From: Hydrogenophilus sp.
GTDB taxonomy: Bacteria; Pseudomonadota; Gammaproteobacteria; Burkholderiales; Thiobacillaceae
Length of the DNA stretch: 64,000 bases
Assembly (NCBI GenBank): GCA_020725195.1
Contig: DYFL01000003.1
Location: 1 to 64,000 of the forward strand
Reading direction: 5' to 3'
The notes beneath the pieces were generated by a model, which was not told the origin of the DNA, ran no database searches, and was given only the letters and a program-made list of their open reading frames with translations. Positions 43,735 to 52,180 of this stretch are shown in pieces. The position numbers were made by a program, and so were the translations under genes. Positions within the stretch are counted from its first letter, which is position 1, and each line of letters starts with the position of its first letter.

Positions 43735-46106
43735 GGGTTGAGGCTCAAGCTGTGCGGCGCCGGCAGGCTCACCGGCAGGGAGACCCCGGCGGCGTCCGCG
43801 GCCTGGGGCGCGGAGACGCTGACCTGGGTCTGCGGCCGGGCGGCGAGGGCCTTGAAGGTGATGACCGCGAGGCTGCCGCGGCCGGTGCCGCCCTCGCCCG
43901 CCTGGGCGATCTCGACGTGGACCTGGCCGCTGCCGGGGACGATGTCCCGGGTGAAGGTGGTCGGGGTGCCGCCCTGCCTGAGGAAGTCGCCCTCGGCCAC
44001 CTCCACCACCTCCAGGGCCGTGGCGTCGTAGGCGATCGTCATGGGCACGCTGGCGACCCGGGCGCCGGTCTCGGCCTGGAGCACGAGCTGGAACTGCTCG
44101 CCCACCCGGGCCTGGGCCGCGCCCTGCCAGCTCAGGGCCAGGGGGGCCTCGGCGGCGGCCGGCGCCGCCGGGGGCAGGGCCGCGGACACGGCGGGCCGCG
44201 CCGCCGGGGCGGGCGGGCGCGCCGGGGCCGCCGCCGGGGCAGGCGCCTTCACCAGGCCCACCGGCTGCAGGGTCAGGGGCAGGTTGCGCAGGGTGGCGTC
44301 GGTGCCGGACCAGAAGTGCATGACGTCGGCCTCGGGGCGGCGCATGTTGCGCACGATGCGCGGCGTGATCGAGAGGATGATCTCGGTCTTGCGCGCGTCG
44401 TCCTTGTGGCTGGAGAAGAGCCGCCCGAGCAGGGGGATGTCGCCCAGCCCCGGCACCTTGGCCGCGCTCTTGCGGTCCTCGTCGTTGATCAGCCCGGCGA
44501 GCACCTGGGTCTCGCCGTCCTTGAGCCGCAGCACCGTCGTGGCGGTGCGGGTGCCGATCTGGTAGGCGACGGTGCCGGAGGTGGGGTTGGTCACCTCGCG
44601 GGCGATGGAGCTTACCTCCAGGAAGGTCTTGATCGCGACCTCGTCGTCCATGTGGATCTCGGGCTCCACCTCGAGCTTGAGGCCGACGTCCAGGTACTGC
44701 ACCTGGCCCGTGACCACGGGGGTGCCGGTGGCCACCGGGGTGACCGAGTTGGTGATCACCGGCACCCGGTCGCCGATCAGGATCTTGGCCTTCTCGCGGT
44801 GGCGCACGCGGATGCGCGGGCTCGCCAGGAGGTTGGAGTCGCCCACCTCCTTCCTGAGGTTGATGGTCGCGGTCAGCGGCGTGACCCGGATGTCCTCGGC
44901 GCCGAGGCGCTTGAGCGCCTCCAGGGTGAGCGGGCCGGCGGGGGTGGTGGTGGTGACGACCGCCCCGCCGGCTCCGATGATCGATTCCGTCCTGGCATCG
45001 GTGCCGGTGACCGTCAGCCCGACCGAGCCGGGCCAGTGGATGCCCAGCTCGGTGAGCCTGCTGCGCAGCACCTCCAGCACCTCCACCTCCAGCATCACCT
45101 CGGGCTCGGCGAGGTCCTGGGCGGCGATGAGCTTCTCCGCCAGGAGCACGGCCTCGGGGGTGTCGCGCATGACCAGGGAGTTGGTCTTCTCGTGGATGAA
45201 GATGTCCCTGGTCTTCAGCAGGGTCTTGATCAGGGTGAGCATCTGCTTGGCGTCGGCGTTGGTGAAGTGGAAGGTGCGGATCACCAGGTCGCGGTATTCC
45301 TTGGTCTTCGCCGGGGTGTTGGGGTAGACGAAGACGGTGTTCTCGTTGAGCACCTTCTTCTCGAGCTGGTTCTGCATCAGGATGAGGTCGATGGTGTCCT
45401 CCACCGAGGCGTCCTTGACGAAGAGGGTGGTCTTCAGGTCGGCCTTCACGTCCTTGTCCACGATGACGTTGATGCCGCTGGTGCGCGACAGGGCCTCGAA
45501 CACCAGCTTCAGGTTGGCGTCGCGGAACTGCAGGCTCACCGGGCGCTTGAATTTCGAGGTCAGCGTGGGCTGGGCCATGGCGTCCTGGGCCTGGCGCGCC
45601 TCGATCTCGCGGCGCAGCTCGGCGGCGCCGGCGTGCCCGGGGTTCTCCAGGAACACGGCCTGGAGCTTGGCCTGCGCCCGCTCCAGGTCGCCCTTGTCGA
45701 AGAGGGCCCGAGCCTCCCGCACCGCGGCCTCGTGGCGCGCGTCCTTCTCGACGCCGGCGAGGCCCGCGCGCGCCCGGGTGTTGTCCGCGTCCAGGGCGAG
45801 CACGCGCCGGAAGTAGCCGGCCGCCTCGTCGCGGCGCCCCGCCTCGGCCGCGCGCTCGCCCAGGGCGACGAGGAGGCCGATGGCGCGGTCCCGCTCGCGG
45901 ATGTAGTCGGCGCGGATGGCGAGGTCCTTGGGCGACTCGCGCGCCGCGCGTTCGAGCACGGCGAGCCCCTCCTCGACGCGGCCCTGCCTGACGAGGTCCA
46001 GCCCCTCGCGGTGCAGCTGGTCGTTGGCGCAGGCGGCCAGCACGGCCGCCAGGAGCAGGCCGGGCAGCCAGCGCCGCCGCCCGGCGAGATGCCTCACCGT
46101 CTTCAT
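43731..46106 (-). CDS. Secretin GspD/MshL-like with TPR N-terminus and cohesin-like C-terminus
   Basis: 791 residues. Lipobox AAVLAAC (Cys about 26) makes it a lipoprotein. Tetratricopeptide-like repeats span about 30-170 (GLAVLERAARESP; AAGYFRRVLALDADNTRAR). The secretin N-domains follow (VSLQFRDANLKLVFEALSR, DLILMQNQLEKK), then the secretin core about 330-585 (LLASPRIRVRHREKAKILIGDRVPV cited as the region near 425-450; VPGLGDIPLLGRLFSS). A Pro/Ala-rich linker (about 605-645) leads to a C-terminal cohesin-type domain (about 650-780, ARVGEQFQLVLQAETG, AYDATALEVVEVAEGDFL). It forms the outer-membrane pore. The cohesin-like module on a secretin is its notable feature and may hold calcium-loop partners at the surface. 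Confidence 0.9.
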   Translation of the reverse strand: MKTVRHLAGRRRWLPGLLLAAVLAACANDQLHREGLDLVRQGRVEEGLAVLERAARESPKDLAIRADYIRERDRAIGLLVALGERAAEAGRRDEAAGYFRRVLALDADNTRARAGLAGVEKDARHEAAVREARALFDKGDLERAQAKLQAVFLENPGHAGAAELRREIEARQAQDAMAQPTLTSKFKRPVSLQFRDANLKLVFEALSRTSGINVIVDKDVKADLKTTLFVKDASVEDTIDLILMQNQLEKKVLNENTVFVYPNTPAKTKEYRDLVIRTFHFTNADAKQMLTLIKTLLKTRDIFIHEKTNSLVMRDTPEAVLLAEKLIAAQDLAEPEVMLEVEVLEVLRSRLTELGIHWPGSVGLTVTGTDARTESIIGAGGAVVTTTTPAGPLTLEALKRLGAEDIRVTPLTATINLRKEVGDSNLLASPRIRVRHREKAKILIGDRVPVITNSVTPVATGTPVVTGQVQYLDVGLKLEVEPEIHMDDEVAIKTFLEVSSIAREVTNPTSGTVAYQIGTRTATTVLRLKDGETQVLAGLINDEDRKSAAKVPGLGDIPLLGRLFSSHKDDARKTEIILSITPRIVRNMRRPEADVMHFWSGTDATLRNLPLTLQPVGLVKAPAPAAAPARPPAPAARPAVSAALPPAAPAAAEAPLALSWQGAAQARVGEQFQLVLQAETGARVASVPMTIAYDATALEVVEVAEGDFLRQGGTPTTFTRDIVPGSGQVHVEIAQAGEGGTGRGSLAVITFKALAARPQTQVSVSAPQAADAAGVSLPVSLPAPHSLSLNP

Positions 46107-46678
46107 GATGCCTCCCCCACGTTCATGGACTGCAGGATGTTCAGGGGCAGGTAGGTGAGCCCCAGCTGCCCGCCGCTGGCCTCCTCGACCCGGTAGGTGC
46201 CGTCGATCACGTCCCCGGCCGAGACGGTGTAGAGCCGCTCGCCCCGGGTCAGGAAATAGATCTGCCGGCCGTCGGGCTCCTGGTAGCTGCCCAGGAAGGC
46301 GAAGGGCAGCGGCGGCGCCGTGGGCGGAGGCGGGGGCGAGGGCTTGGGCGGCGGCGGCGGGGGCGGCGGCACGTACCAGGACTTGCCCGCGAAGAGGTCG
46401 GCCGGGGCGCCGCCCTCGGCCGTGCAGGCGAGCCGGTCGCGGCGGATGCGCCCGACCTCCTCGTCGAGGCCGGCGGCCTGCGGCGACCGGGTCTGCTCGG
46501 GCTCGGGCTGCCGCGCGGGCAGGGCAGCGTCCTCGGCGGCGCGCGCCGCGGGGCGCTCGGCGTCCCGGGCCGCGGTGGACGCCTGCGCTGGCGTCCGCAG
46601 CACGCCGCCGTCGGCGGACACCAGGAGCAGCGTCGCGGCCAGGGCGAGGATCAGGCCGTGCAGGGCGCGCAGCCTCAT
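46103..46678 (-). CDS. PilP/GspC-like inner-membrane to secretin connector
   Basis: 191 residues. An N-terminal membrane helix (residues 4-22) is followed by a charged linker, a remarkable poly-proline tract (VPPPPPPPPKPSPPPPP near 104-120) and a small C-terminal domain (FAFLGSYQEPDGRQIYFLTRGERLYTV; GDVIDGTYRV) of the GspC/PilP homology-region type. Such proteins link the inner-membrane platform to the secretin N-domains. The proline tract would bridge the periplasm. The ATG overlaps the stop of the PilO-like gene (ATGA), and its stop overlaps the secretin start by 4 bp. Confidence 0.82.
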   Translation of the reverse strand: MRLRALHGLILALAATLLLVSADGGVLRTPAQASTAARDAERPAARAAEDAALPARQPEPEQTRSPQAAGLDEEVGRIRRDRLACTAEGGAPADLFAGKSWYVPPPPPPPPKPSPPPPPTAPPLPFAFLGSYQEPDGRQIYFLTRGERLYTVSAGDVIDGTYRVEEASGGQLGLTYLPLNILQSMNVGEAS

Positions 46679-47220
46679 GACGTGCCCCGCAGGTAGAGGG
46701 TGAGGCGCACGGTCACCCGCACCGCGTCCTCGCCGATCTTCTGGCGCTCGAAGGCGACCTGGTCCAGCGAGGCCGCCGGCACCTCGGAGAGCACGGCGTT
46801 GAGGAAGCCGCGGATGTTCGGATAGCTGCCCTGCAGCGGCAGGGTCACCTGATAGCGGGCGAGCTGGCCCTGGCCGCTGCGGGCGAGGCGGTAGTCGCCC
46901 TGCATGAGATCCAGGCGGTGGGCCCGGGCGGCGTCGTGGATGCGCTCGAGCCAGTTGGGGGCGCTGGCGCCGGCGGGGAAGTGCGCGTAGAAGCGGGCGA
47001 GCTGCACCCGCGGGTCCTGCCGCGCGCCGCGCTCGGCGCCGAGCCGCTGCTGCGCCTGCAGCTCGGCGGCGCCGCGCTCCAGGGCCGCGAGCTCGCGCTC
47101 GGCGGGGCGCACCCCCGCGTAATACAGGGCCGCGGCAGCGCACGCCAGGCCCAGGGCGGCGAGCCAGGTCCAGGACAGGCGCCGCACCTCGCGCCGCAGC
47201 CGCCGCATCCACGCCTTCAT
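46675..47220 (-). CDS. PilO/GspM-like assembly protein
   Basis: 181 residues. A basic N-terminus is followed by a membrane helix (WTWLAALGLACAAAALYYAG, about 18-37), a coiled coil (ELAALERGAAELQAQQRL) and an alpha/beta ferredoxin-like domain (YRLARSGQGQLARYQVTLPLQG; PAASLDQVAFERQK; VRVTVRLTLYL). This is the topology of PilO and GspM, which dimerise with PilN/GspL-type partners on the periplasmic side. The neighbouring genes overlap by 4 bp on each side. Sequence identity in this family is low, so the call depends on topology and order. Confidence 0.82.
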   Translation of the reverse strand: MKAWMRRLRREVRRLSWTWLAALGLACAAAALYYAGVRPAERELAALERGAAELQAQQRLGAERGARQDPRVQLARFYAHFPAGASAPNWLERIHDAARAHRLDLMQGDYRLARSGQGQLARYQVTLPLQGSYPNIRGFLNAVLSEVPAASLDQVAFERQKIGEDAVRVTVRLTLYLRGTS

Positions 47221-47750
47221 GGCCGTCCCCTCCATGCCGCGCCCAGGACGAAGCGCACCGGCCGCTCCCGATCCTGGGTCTGGATCTGATGGTTCTGCAG
47301 GTGCACGCCGGCGAGCGGCGCGCTCGCCTCGAGGCGCCGGGCGTAGTCGAGCACCGCCGGGTAGGTCTTGGCCTCGCCGACGATGCGCACCTCCTCGCGC
47401 CTGGGCTCGGGCTCGATGCCCAGGAGGGCGACCTCGTCGGTGGTCGCGGCCTCCACGGCGGCGAAGAGGTCCTCCCAGGGGATGCCCAGCTGCTGCAGGA
47501 CCTCGCGCGCCTGGCGCAGCTCCGCCTCCAGGCGCTGCCCCTGGGGCGAGGCGGCCTCGGCCCGTTCGGGCCGCAGGCCCTGGGCGAGCCGGCCGAGCTC
47601 GGCCTCGCGCAGCTCGATGTCCTGGGCGAGCTGGCGGTGGTGCCAGCCCAGGCCGGCCAGGGCCAGCCCGGCCAGCACGAGCCCGGCCCAGCCCGCCCAG
47701 GGGCGCGCGGTTTCGCGGCGCCGGTAGTCGAGTCTCAGGGGTCGCATCAT
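47217..47750 (-). CDS. PilN-like assembly protein
   Basis: 177 residues. A short cytoplasmic start (MMRPLRLDYRRRE) resembles the PilN segment that binds PilM. A membrane helix follows (about 20-38), then a coiled coil (LRPERAEAASPQGQRLEAEL) and a ferredoxin-like domain (IPWEDLFAAVEAATTDEVALLGIEPEP; LDYARRLEASAPLAGVHLQNH). It should form the periplasmic heterodimer with the PilO-like protein encoded next and contact the PilM-like protein encoded upstream, 17 bp away. Confidence 0.82.
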   Translation of the reverse strand: MMRPLRLDYRRRETARPWAGWAGLVLAGLALAGLGWHHRQLAQDIELREAELGRLAQGLRPERAEAASPQGQRLEAELRQAREVLQQLGIPWEDLFAAVEAATTDEVALLGIEPEPRREEVRIVGEAKTYPAVLDYARRLEASAPLAGVHLQNHQIQTQDRERPVRFVLGAAWRGRP

Positions 47751-47767
47751 GGTTCCGCCTCCTTCGC

Positions 47768-48613
47768 CTAGCCGTTGAGCGCCATCTCGAGATCGGCGGC
47801 CCGCTCCGCGGGCAGGCCCCGCAGCGGCGGCAGGCGCAGCCCCTCGACCGCCTCGCCGGCCTGCTGCAGGGCCTGCTCGGCGGCCGCGTCCGGGGCGTAG
47901 ACGCAGACCCGGCCGGGCGCGCCGTCCAGGCCGGCCAGCAGGCGCTGGCGCGCGAGCAGACCGGGCAGCGCCCCGGCCCAGCCGGCATCGGCACGCAGGT
48001 TGGCGAGGTCGTGCCAGCGCCCGCCCTGCAGCGCCGCGAGGCAGAGCCGGCCGGGCTCGGCCAGGACGAACCAGGTGAGCGGCCCGGCGAGCGCCCGGCG
48101 CCAGCGGTTGTAAGCCGCCATGAGATAGGGCTGGACCGAGCGCAGCCGGCGGCCGGCGGCGGCGGCGGCCTCGTCCAGGCCGGCGATGAGCCCGGCGTCC
48201 ACCGCACAGGCGAGCTGCGGCCCGCCGCCGTCCGGGCTCACGCGGATGTCCCAGGCCTGGGCCGCCGCCTCGCCGTAGACCTGGGCGAAGCGGTGGCGGG
48301 CGTAGGCGAGCTCCTCCGCCTCCCCCGCCAGGCCCTCGTTCCAGGGCAGCAGGGCGTAGCGCACGAAGTGGTTGGAGAGCACCACGGTGAGTTCGCCGCC
48401 GCGCCCGTCCAGGGCGGCGAGCCCGTCGCGCAGGGCGGCCAGGGCCGGGGCCCAGGGCGGTCCGTCCGGCTTGTTCGGATCGGCGGCGGCCGGCGCCGCG
48501 CAGGGCACGACCCGCCCCTCGACCACCTGCGGCCAGCCGGCGCCGAGCCGGACGAGGCCGACCTCGCCCGGGCCGAGCGCCGCGCGCACCGATTCACGCC
48601 ACGAAGGTGACAC
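47768..48613 (-). CDS. PilM/GspL cytoplasmic-domain-like protein
   Basis: 281 residues from a GTG start that overlaps the end of gspE by 20 bp, with AGGAG 7 bp before it. It has an actin-like pattern (VVLSNHFVRYALLPWNEGLAGEAEELAYARHRF cited as about 77-109; VSPDGGGPQLACAVD; RSVQPYLMAAYNRWR) similar to the cytoplasmic part of GspL/MshI/PilM. There is no membrane helix, so it should dock on PilN at the inner membrane. It is shorter than PilM (about 350) and weakly conserved. Context between gspE and the PilN-like gene supports the call. Confidence 0.75.
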   Translation of the reverse strand: MSPSWRESVRAALGPGEVGLVRLGAGWPQVVEGRVVPCAAPAAADPNKPDGPPWAPALAALRDGLAALDGRGGELTVVLSNHFVRYALLPWNEGLAGEAEELAYARHRFAQVYGEAAAQAWDIRVSPDGGGPQLACAVDAGLIAGLDEAAAAAGRRLRSVQPYLMAAYNRWRRALAGPLTWFVLAEPGRLCLAALQGGRWHDLANLRADAGWAGALPGLLARQRLLAGLDGAPGRVCVYAPDAAAEQALQQAGEAVEGLRLPPLRGLPAERAADLEMALNG

Positions 48614-50291
48614 GATTGATCTCCTGCAAGGTGGTCTCGCCCCGGCGCACCAGCTCCAGCGCCGACTCCCGCAGGAAGCGGGTGCCGTTGCGCTGCGCCG
48701 CCTCCTTGATGAGCCGGAGGGGCTGGCGGGCGACGATCATTTCCCGGATCTCGTCGTTCAGGTAGAGCAGCTCGGCGATGGCCTTGCGGCCCTTGTAGCC
48801 CGTGCCCCAGCACTGCCCGCAGCCGCGCCCGGCGGCGAAGGCGTAGCCGGCCGCCAGCCCGGGCGCGAGGCCCGACTCGGCCAGGAGCCTGGGCTCGGGT
48901 GCCGCCGGCTCGGCGCAGTGCGGGCAGTTGAGCCGCACCAGGCGCTGGGCCAGGATGCCGTTCAAAGCCGAGACGAAGTTGTAGAGGTCCACCCCCATGT
49001 GCATGAAGCGGCCGATCACGTCGAAGACGTTGTTGGCGTGCACGGTGGTGAAGACGAGGTGCCCGGTGAGCGCCGACTGCAGGGCGATCTGCGCGGTCTC
49101 CGGGTCGCGGATCTCGCCCACCATGATCTTGTCCGGGTCGTGCCGCAGGATGGAGCGCAGGCCCCGGGCGAAGGTGAGCCCCTTCTTCTCGTTGACCGGG
49201 ATCTGCAGCACCCCGGGCAGCTGATACTCCACCGGGTCCTCGATGGTGATGATCTTGTCCTGGCCGCGGTTGATCTCGGAGATGGCGGCGTAGAGCGTGG
49301 TGGTCTTGCCCGAGCCCGTGGGGCCGGTCACCAGCAGCATGCCGTAGGGCTCGGCGGCGAGCCGGCGCAGGAGCGCGATGGTCGCCTCGTCGAAGCCCAG
49401 GCAGTCGAGGCGCAGGCCCCGGACCTGGTCGGCGAGGGCCTGCTTGTCCAGGATGCGCAGCACCGCGTCCTCGCCGAAGATGCTGGGCATGACCGAGACG
49501 CGGAAGTCCACCTCGCGCCCGCGCATGGCGACCTTGAAGCGGCCGTCCTGGGGGATGCGCCGCTCGGCGATGTCGAGCTCGGACATGACCTTGATGCGCG
49601 AGAGCACCTGCTCGGCGAGCTCCTGGCCCTCGACCGCGCCCACCTGGGTGAGCACCCCGTCGATGCGGTACTTGATGGCGAGCCCTGCGGCCCCGGTCTC
49701 GAGATGGATGTCGCTCACCCCGGTCTTGAGCGCGTCGTAGAGGGTGGAGTGCACGAGCTTGACCACGGGGCTGGTGTCCTCGCTGATGCGTTTCAGAGAC
49801 AGGTCCTCGGCCGCCTGCCCCGCGCGCCCGCCCCCGGTCTGGCCGGCGAGCACGCGGTCCATGGCGTGCATGCCCTCCTCGCGGCGCGCGAGCCAGGCAT
49901 TGATGTCCGCCGGGTGCGCGAGCGCCCGGGTGCAGGGCTCGCGGACGCGCTCCTCCAGCCAGGCCTGCAGCCCGGCGTCGAAGGGGTCGCCGAACACCGC
50001 CACGAGCCGCCCCGCGTCGTCGCGCAGGGCGAGGCATTCGCGCTCCACCGCCTCGGTGAAGGCAATGACCTCGAAGGCGGGCCCGAGGCGGTCGAGGGCG
50101 GCCATGTCCAGCACGGGGTGGTGCAGGGTCGCCCCCAGGCGGGCGGCGAACTCGCCGGCGGGCAGGGCCAGCATCTCCTCCAGCACCTCCAGGGTGCGGC
50201 GCCGGCCCTGCCCGGCCCGCTCGCGCGCCGCGCGCAGCTGCTCGCCGGCGATGGCCGGGGCCTGCAGGTCGACCGCTTCCGTCAGCTTCAT
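48594..50291 (-). CDS. gspE: Secretion/pilus assembly ATPase GspE
   Basis: 565 residues. An N-terminal MshEN/N1E-like domain occupies about 1-170. The catalytic part has Walker A GPTGSGKTTTLY, an Asp box (TIEDPVEYQLPGVLQ), Walker B with IMVGEIRDPETA, a His box (LTGHLVFTTVHANN), and a zinc tetracysteine motif (CPHC...CGQC). It powers pseudopilus assembly from the cytoplasm. The start at MKLTEAV overlaps the gspF stop (ATGA). The gene order gspG-gspF-gspE-pilMNOP-secretin differs from the canonical gspC-O order and looks like an MSHA/type IV pilus-derived secretion system. Confidence 0.93.
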   Translation of the reverse strand: MKLTEAVDLQAPAIAGEQLRAARERAGQGRRRTLEVLEEMLALPAGEFAARLGATLHHPVLDMAALDRLGPAFEVIAFTEAVERECLALRDDAGRLVAVFGDPFDAGLQAWLEERVREPCTRALAHPADINAWLARREEGMHAMDRVLAGQTGGGRAGQAAEDLSLKRISEDTSPVVKLVHSTLYDALKTGVSDIHLETGAAGLAIKYRIDGVLTQVGAVEGQELAEQVLSRIKVMSELDIAERRIPQDGRFKVAMRGREVDFRVSVMPSIFGEDAVLRILDKQALADQVRGLRLDCLGFDEATIALLRRLAAEPYGMLLVTGPTGSGKTTTLYAAISEINRGQDKIITIEDPVEYQLPGVLQIPVNEKKGLTFARGLRSILRHDPDKIMVGEIRDPETAQIALQSALTGHLVFTTVHANNVFDVIGRFMHMGVDLYNFVSALNGILAQRLVRLNCPHCAEPAAPEPRLLAESGLAPGLAAGYAFAAGRGCGQCWGTGYKGRKAIAELLYLNDEIREMIVARQPLRLIKEAAQRNGTRFLRESALELVRRGETTLQEINRVTFVA

Positions 50292-51487
50292 TGGATGCTC
50301 CCGGCGAGTTCGAAGATGGGCAGGTACATGAGCACGACGATGAGGCCGATCACCCCGCCGATGAAGGCCATCAGCAGCGGCTCGAAGAGCCGGGTGAACC
50401 AGTCCACCCAGCGCGCCAGCTCGTCGTCGTAGAAGCCGGCGATGGCCTCCATCATCCGGCCCAGGTCCCCGGTGCGTTCGCCCACGCGCAGCAGGCGCAC
50501 GGACACGGCGGTGGTGAGCCCGTGCGCCTCCATGGCGGCGGAGCAGGGCAGTCCCTCGCGGATCGCCCGCGCCGCCTGGCCGAGCGCGGCCTGCATGGCC
50601 TGGGGCAGCAGCCCGGAGACCATGTCCAGGGCGGTGACCACGGGGATGCCGCCGCGCAGCAGCATGCCCAGGGTGCGGTAGAAGCGCGCGAGCTGGTAGA
50701 TCTTGAGCCGCTCGCCCATCGCCGGCAGGCGCCAGAGCCCTTGCAGCAGCCAGCGCCGCAGGCCCGGCTGGGCGAGCGCGTAGACGAGGCCGCCGGCCAG
50801 GCCCAGCAGGGCCAGGACGACCAGCCCCGTGTGCGCCTCCAGCATCCGCCCCCAGCCCATCAGGACCTGGGAGAAGAGCGGCAGCTCGCGGCCGACGTCC
50901 TCGTAGATGCGGCTGAACCTGGGCACCACGTAGAGCAGCAGGAACAGCGTCACCGCGGTACCCGCCAGCATCAGCAGGACGGGATAGATGGCGGCGCTGA
51001 CGATACGCTTGCGCACGGCGTCCACCTGGGCCTGGTAGGCGACATAGCGGGCCAGCGCCTCGCCGATGTCGCCGGTCTTCTCGCTGGCGCGCACGGTGGC
51101 CACGTACAGCGGGGGAAAGACCGCCGGGAACTGCTGCAGGGCGTAGGACAGGGGATGGCCCTCGTAGAGCCGGGCGATGACGCTCTTCAGCAGCCTGCGC
51201 TGCTCGGCGCGGTGCTCCTTCTCGGCCAGGGTCTCCAGGGCCTCCACCAGGTTGAGGCCCGCACGCAGCAGGGTCAGCAGCTCCTGGCTGAAGAGGCTCA
51301 ACTGGAAGCCCGAGCCGAGGCGCCCGGTGAGGCCGGCGAGCCCGCTCCATGCGGCCTGCGCCTGGACCGAGAGGACCGCATAGCCCTGGGCCCGGGCGAG
51401 GGCTGCGGCCTCGCCCGCGTCCGGGGCCTCCAGGGTGACGGCCGCCACCCCCTCCCCCTCCCTGAGCACCCTGATCTGGTATTGCAT
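50288..51487 (-). CDS. gspF: Secretion/pilus inner-membrane platform protein GspF
   Basis: 399 residues with the two-copy GspF domain arrangement. A short N-terminal cytoplasmic region (MQYQIRVLREGEGVA) precedes the first F domain (FSQELLTLLRAGLNLVEALETLAEKE), a membrane helix near 170-190, another near 220-240, the second F domain (FYRTLGMLLRGGIPVVTALDM) and a C-terminal helix (LMAFIGGVIGLIVVLMYLPIF). It is the membrane platform that couples GspE to pseudopilin extraction. The stop overlaps the gspE start, and gspG lies 18 bp upstream. Confidence 0.93.
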   Translation of the reverse strand: MQYQIRVLREGEGVAAVTLEAPDAGEAAALARAQGYAVLSVQAQAAWSGLAGLTGRLGSGFQLSLFSQELLTLLRAGLNLVEALETLAEKEHRAEQRRLLKSVIARLYEGHPLSYALQQFPAVFPPLYVATVRASEKTGDIGEALARYVAYQAQVDAVRKRIVSAAIYPVLLMLAGTAVTLFLLLYVVPRFSRIYEDVGRELPLFSQVLMGWGRMLEAHTGLVVLALLGLAGGLVYALAQPGLRRWLLQGLWRLPAMGERLKIYQLARFYRTLGMLLRGGIPVVTALDMVSGLLPQAMQAALGQAARAIREGLPCSAAMEAHGLTTAVSVRLLRVGERTGDLGRMMEAIAGFYDDELARWVDWFTRLFEPLLMAFIGGVIGLIVVLMYLPIFELAGSIQ

Positions 51488-51505
51488 CGCCGCCTCCCTG
51501 CGCCG

Positions 51506-51943
51506 CTACCAGCTGGTGACGTCGGCCGCCTCGCCGCTGCCGCCGGGCTGGCCGTCCTTGCCGTAGGAGTACAGGTCGTACTCGCCGTGCTCGCCCGGCA
51601 TGCGGTAGACGTAGGCATTGCCCCAGGGGTCGGGCGGGACCTGCTTCTTCATGTAGGGCCCGGCCCAGCGCGGCTCGTTGGCCGGCTGCGCGAAGAGCGC
51701 GGCGAGGCCGAGCTCGGTGCTGGGGTAGCGGCCGACGTCCAGGCGGTACTGGTCGAGGGAACTCTCGATGGCGGCCATCTGCGCCCGTGCCGCCTTGATC
51801 TCCGACTTGCCCACCTGGGCGAAGTAGCGCGGCGCCACATAGCCCACCAGCAGGCCGATGATGACCATGACCACCAGGAGCTCCAGCAGCGTGAAGCCGG
51901 CTGCCGGCCATGGGTGTGTCGGATGCGCCTGCCGTGCCATCAT
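51506..51943 (-). CDS. gspG: Major pseudopilin GspG
   Basis: 145 residues. A short leader ending in Gly is followed by FTLLELLVVMVIIGLLVGYV, with Glu+5 and a full GspG-like body: DQYRLDVGRYPSTELGLAAL, WAGPYMKKQVPPDPWGNAYVY and a C-terminal calcium-site-like region (YDLYSYGKDGQPGG). It is the main subunit of the pseudopilus. A ribosome site GAGGAGGGGC precedes it. It is the first gene of the minus-strand operon running to 42138. Its upstream 93 bp lead to a 13-bp-arm inverted repeat. Confidence 0.93.
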   Translation of the reverse strand: MMARQAHPTHPWPAAGFTLLELLVVMVIIGLLVGYVAPRYFAQVGKSEIKAARAQMAAIESSLDQYRLDVGRYPSTELGLAALFAQPANEPRWAGPYMKKQVPPDPWGNAYVYRMPGEHGEYDLYSYGKDGQPGGSGEAADVTSW

Positions 51944-52036
51944 GCCCCTCCTCGATCCGATCCGCCGCCTCCGGCCACAACGCCGCCGGGGGAACTTGGC
52001 TTCAAGGATAGGCAGGGGGACTGCAGTGGGCTCTGG

Positions 52037-52070
52037 GGCAAACCCTGTATTTGCGCCTACAGGGTTTGCC
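52037..52070. promoter_or_regulatory. 13-bp-arm inverted repeat upstream of gspG
   Basis: GGCAAACCCTGTA (52037-52049) and TACAGGGTTTGCC (52058-52070) are perfect complements with an 8-base spacer containing TTTGCGCC. The right arm runs into TTTGCCGTATTTGC, shared with 16541-16554. It lies 94-127 bp upstream of the gspG start. The likely role is an operator for the secretion operon. As an alternative it could be the terminator of the sugar-kinase gene, but it has no T-run and lies 110 bp beyond that stop. Confidence 0.5.
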
Positions 52071-52108
52071 GTATTTGCGGGCGGCTCGCGGGGGCGTTAG
52101 GAGCGGCT

Positions 52109-52172
52109 GTAGGAGGGGCTTCAGCCGCGATGATCAGGCCGGCAAGGGCATCGCGGCTGAAGCCGCTCCCAC
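52109..52172. repeat. REP-like inverted pair, copy 2
   Basis: GGGGCTTCAGCCGCGA left and TCGCGGCTGAAGCCGCTCCC right, the left arm partly duplicated or eroded. It lies just past the sugar-kinase stop, the usual position for such elements. Confidence 0.85.
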
Positions 52173-52180
52173 GGCGCCCC

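Noticed and set aside
43752-46154. 800-residue plus-strand open frame
   Set aside because: Antisense to the secretin; repetitive Gly/Leu/Val composition, no motifs.
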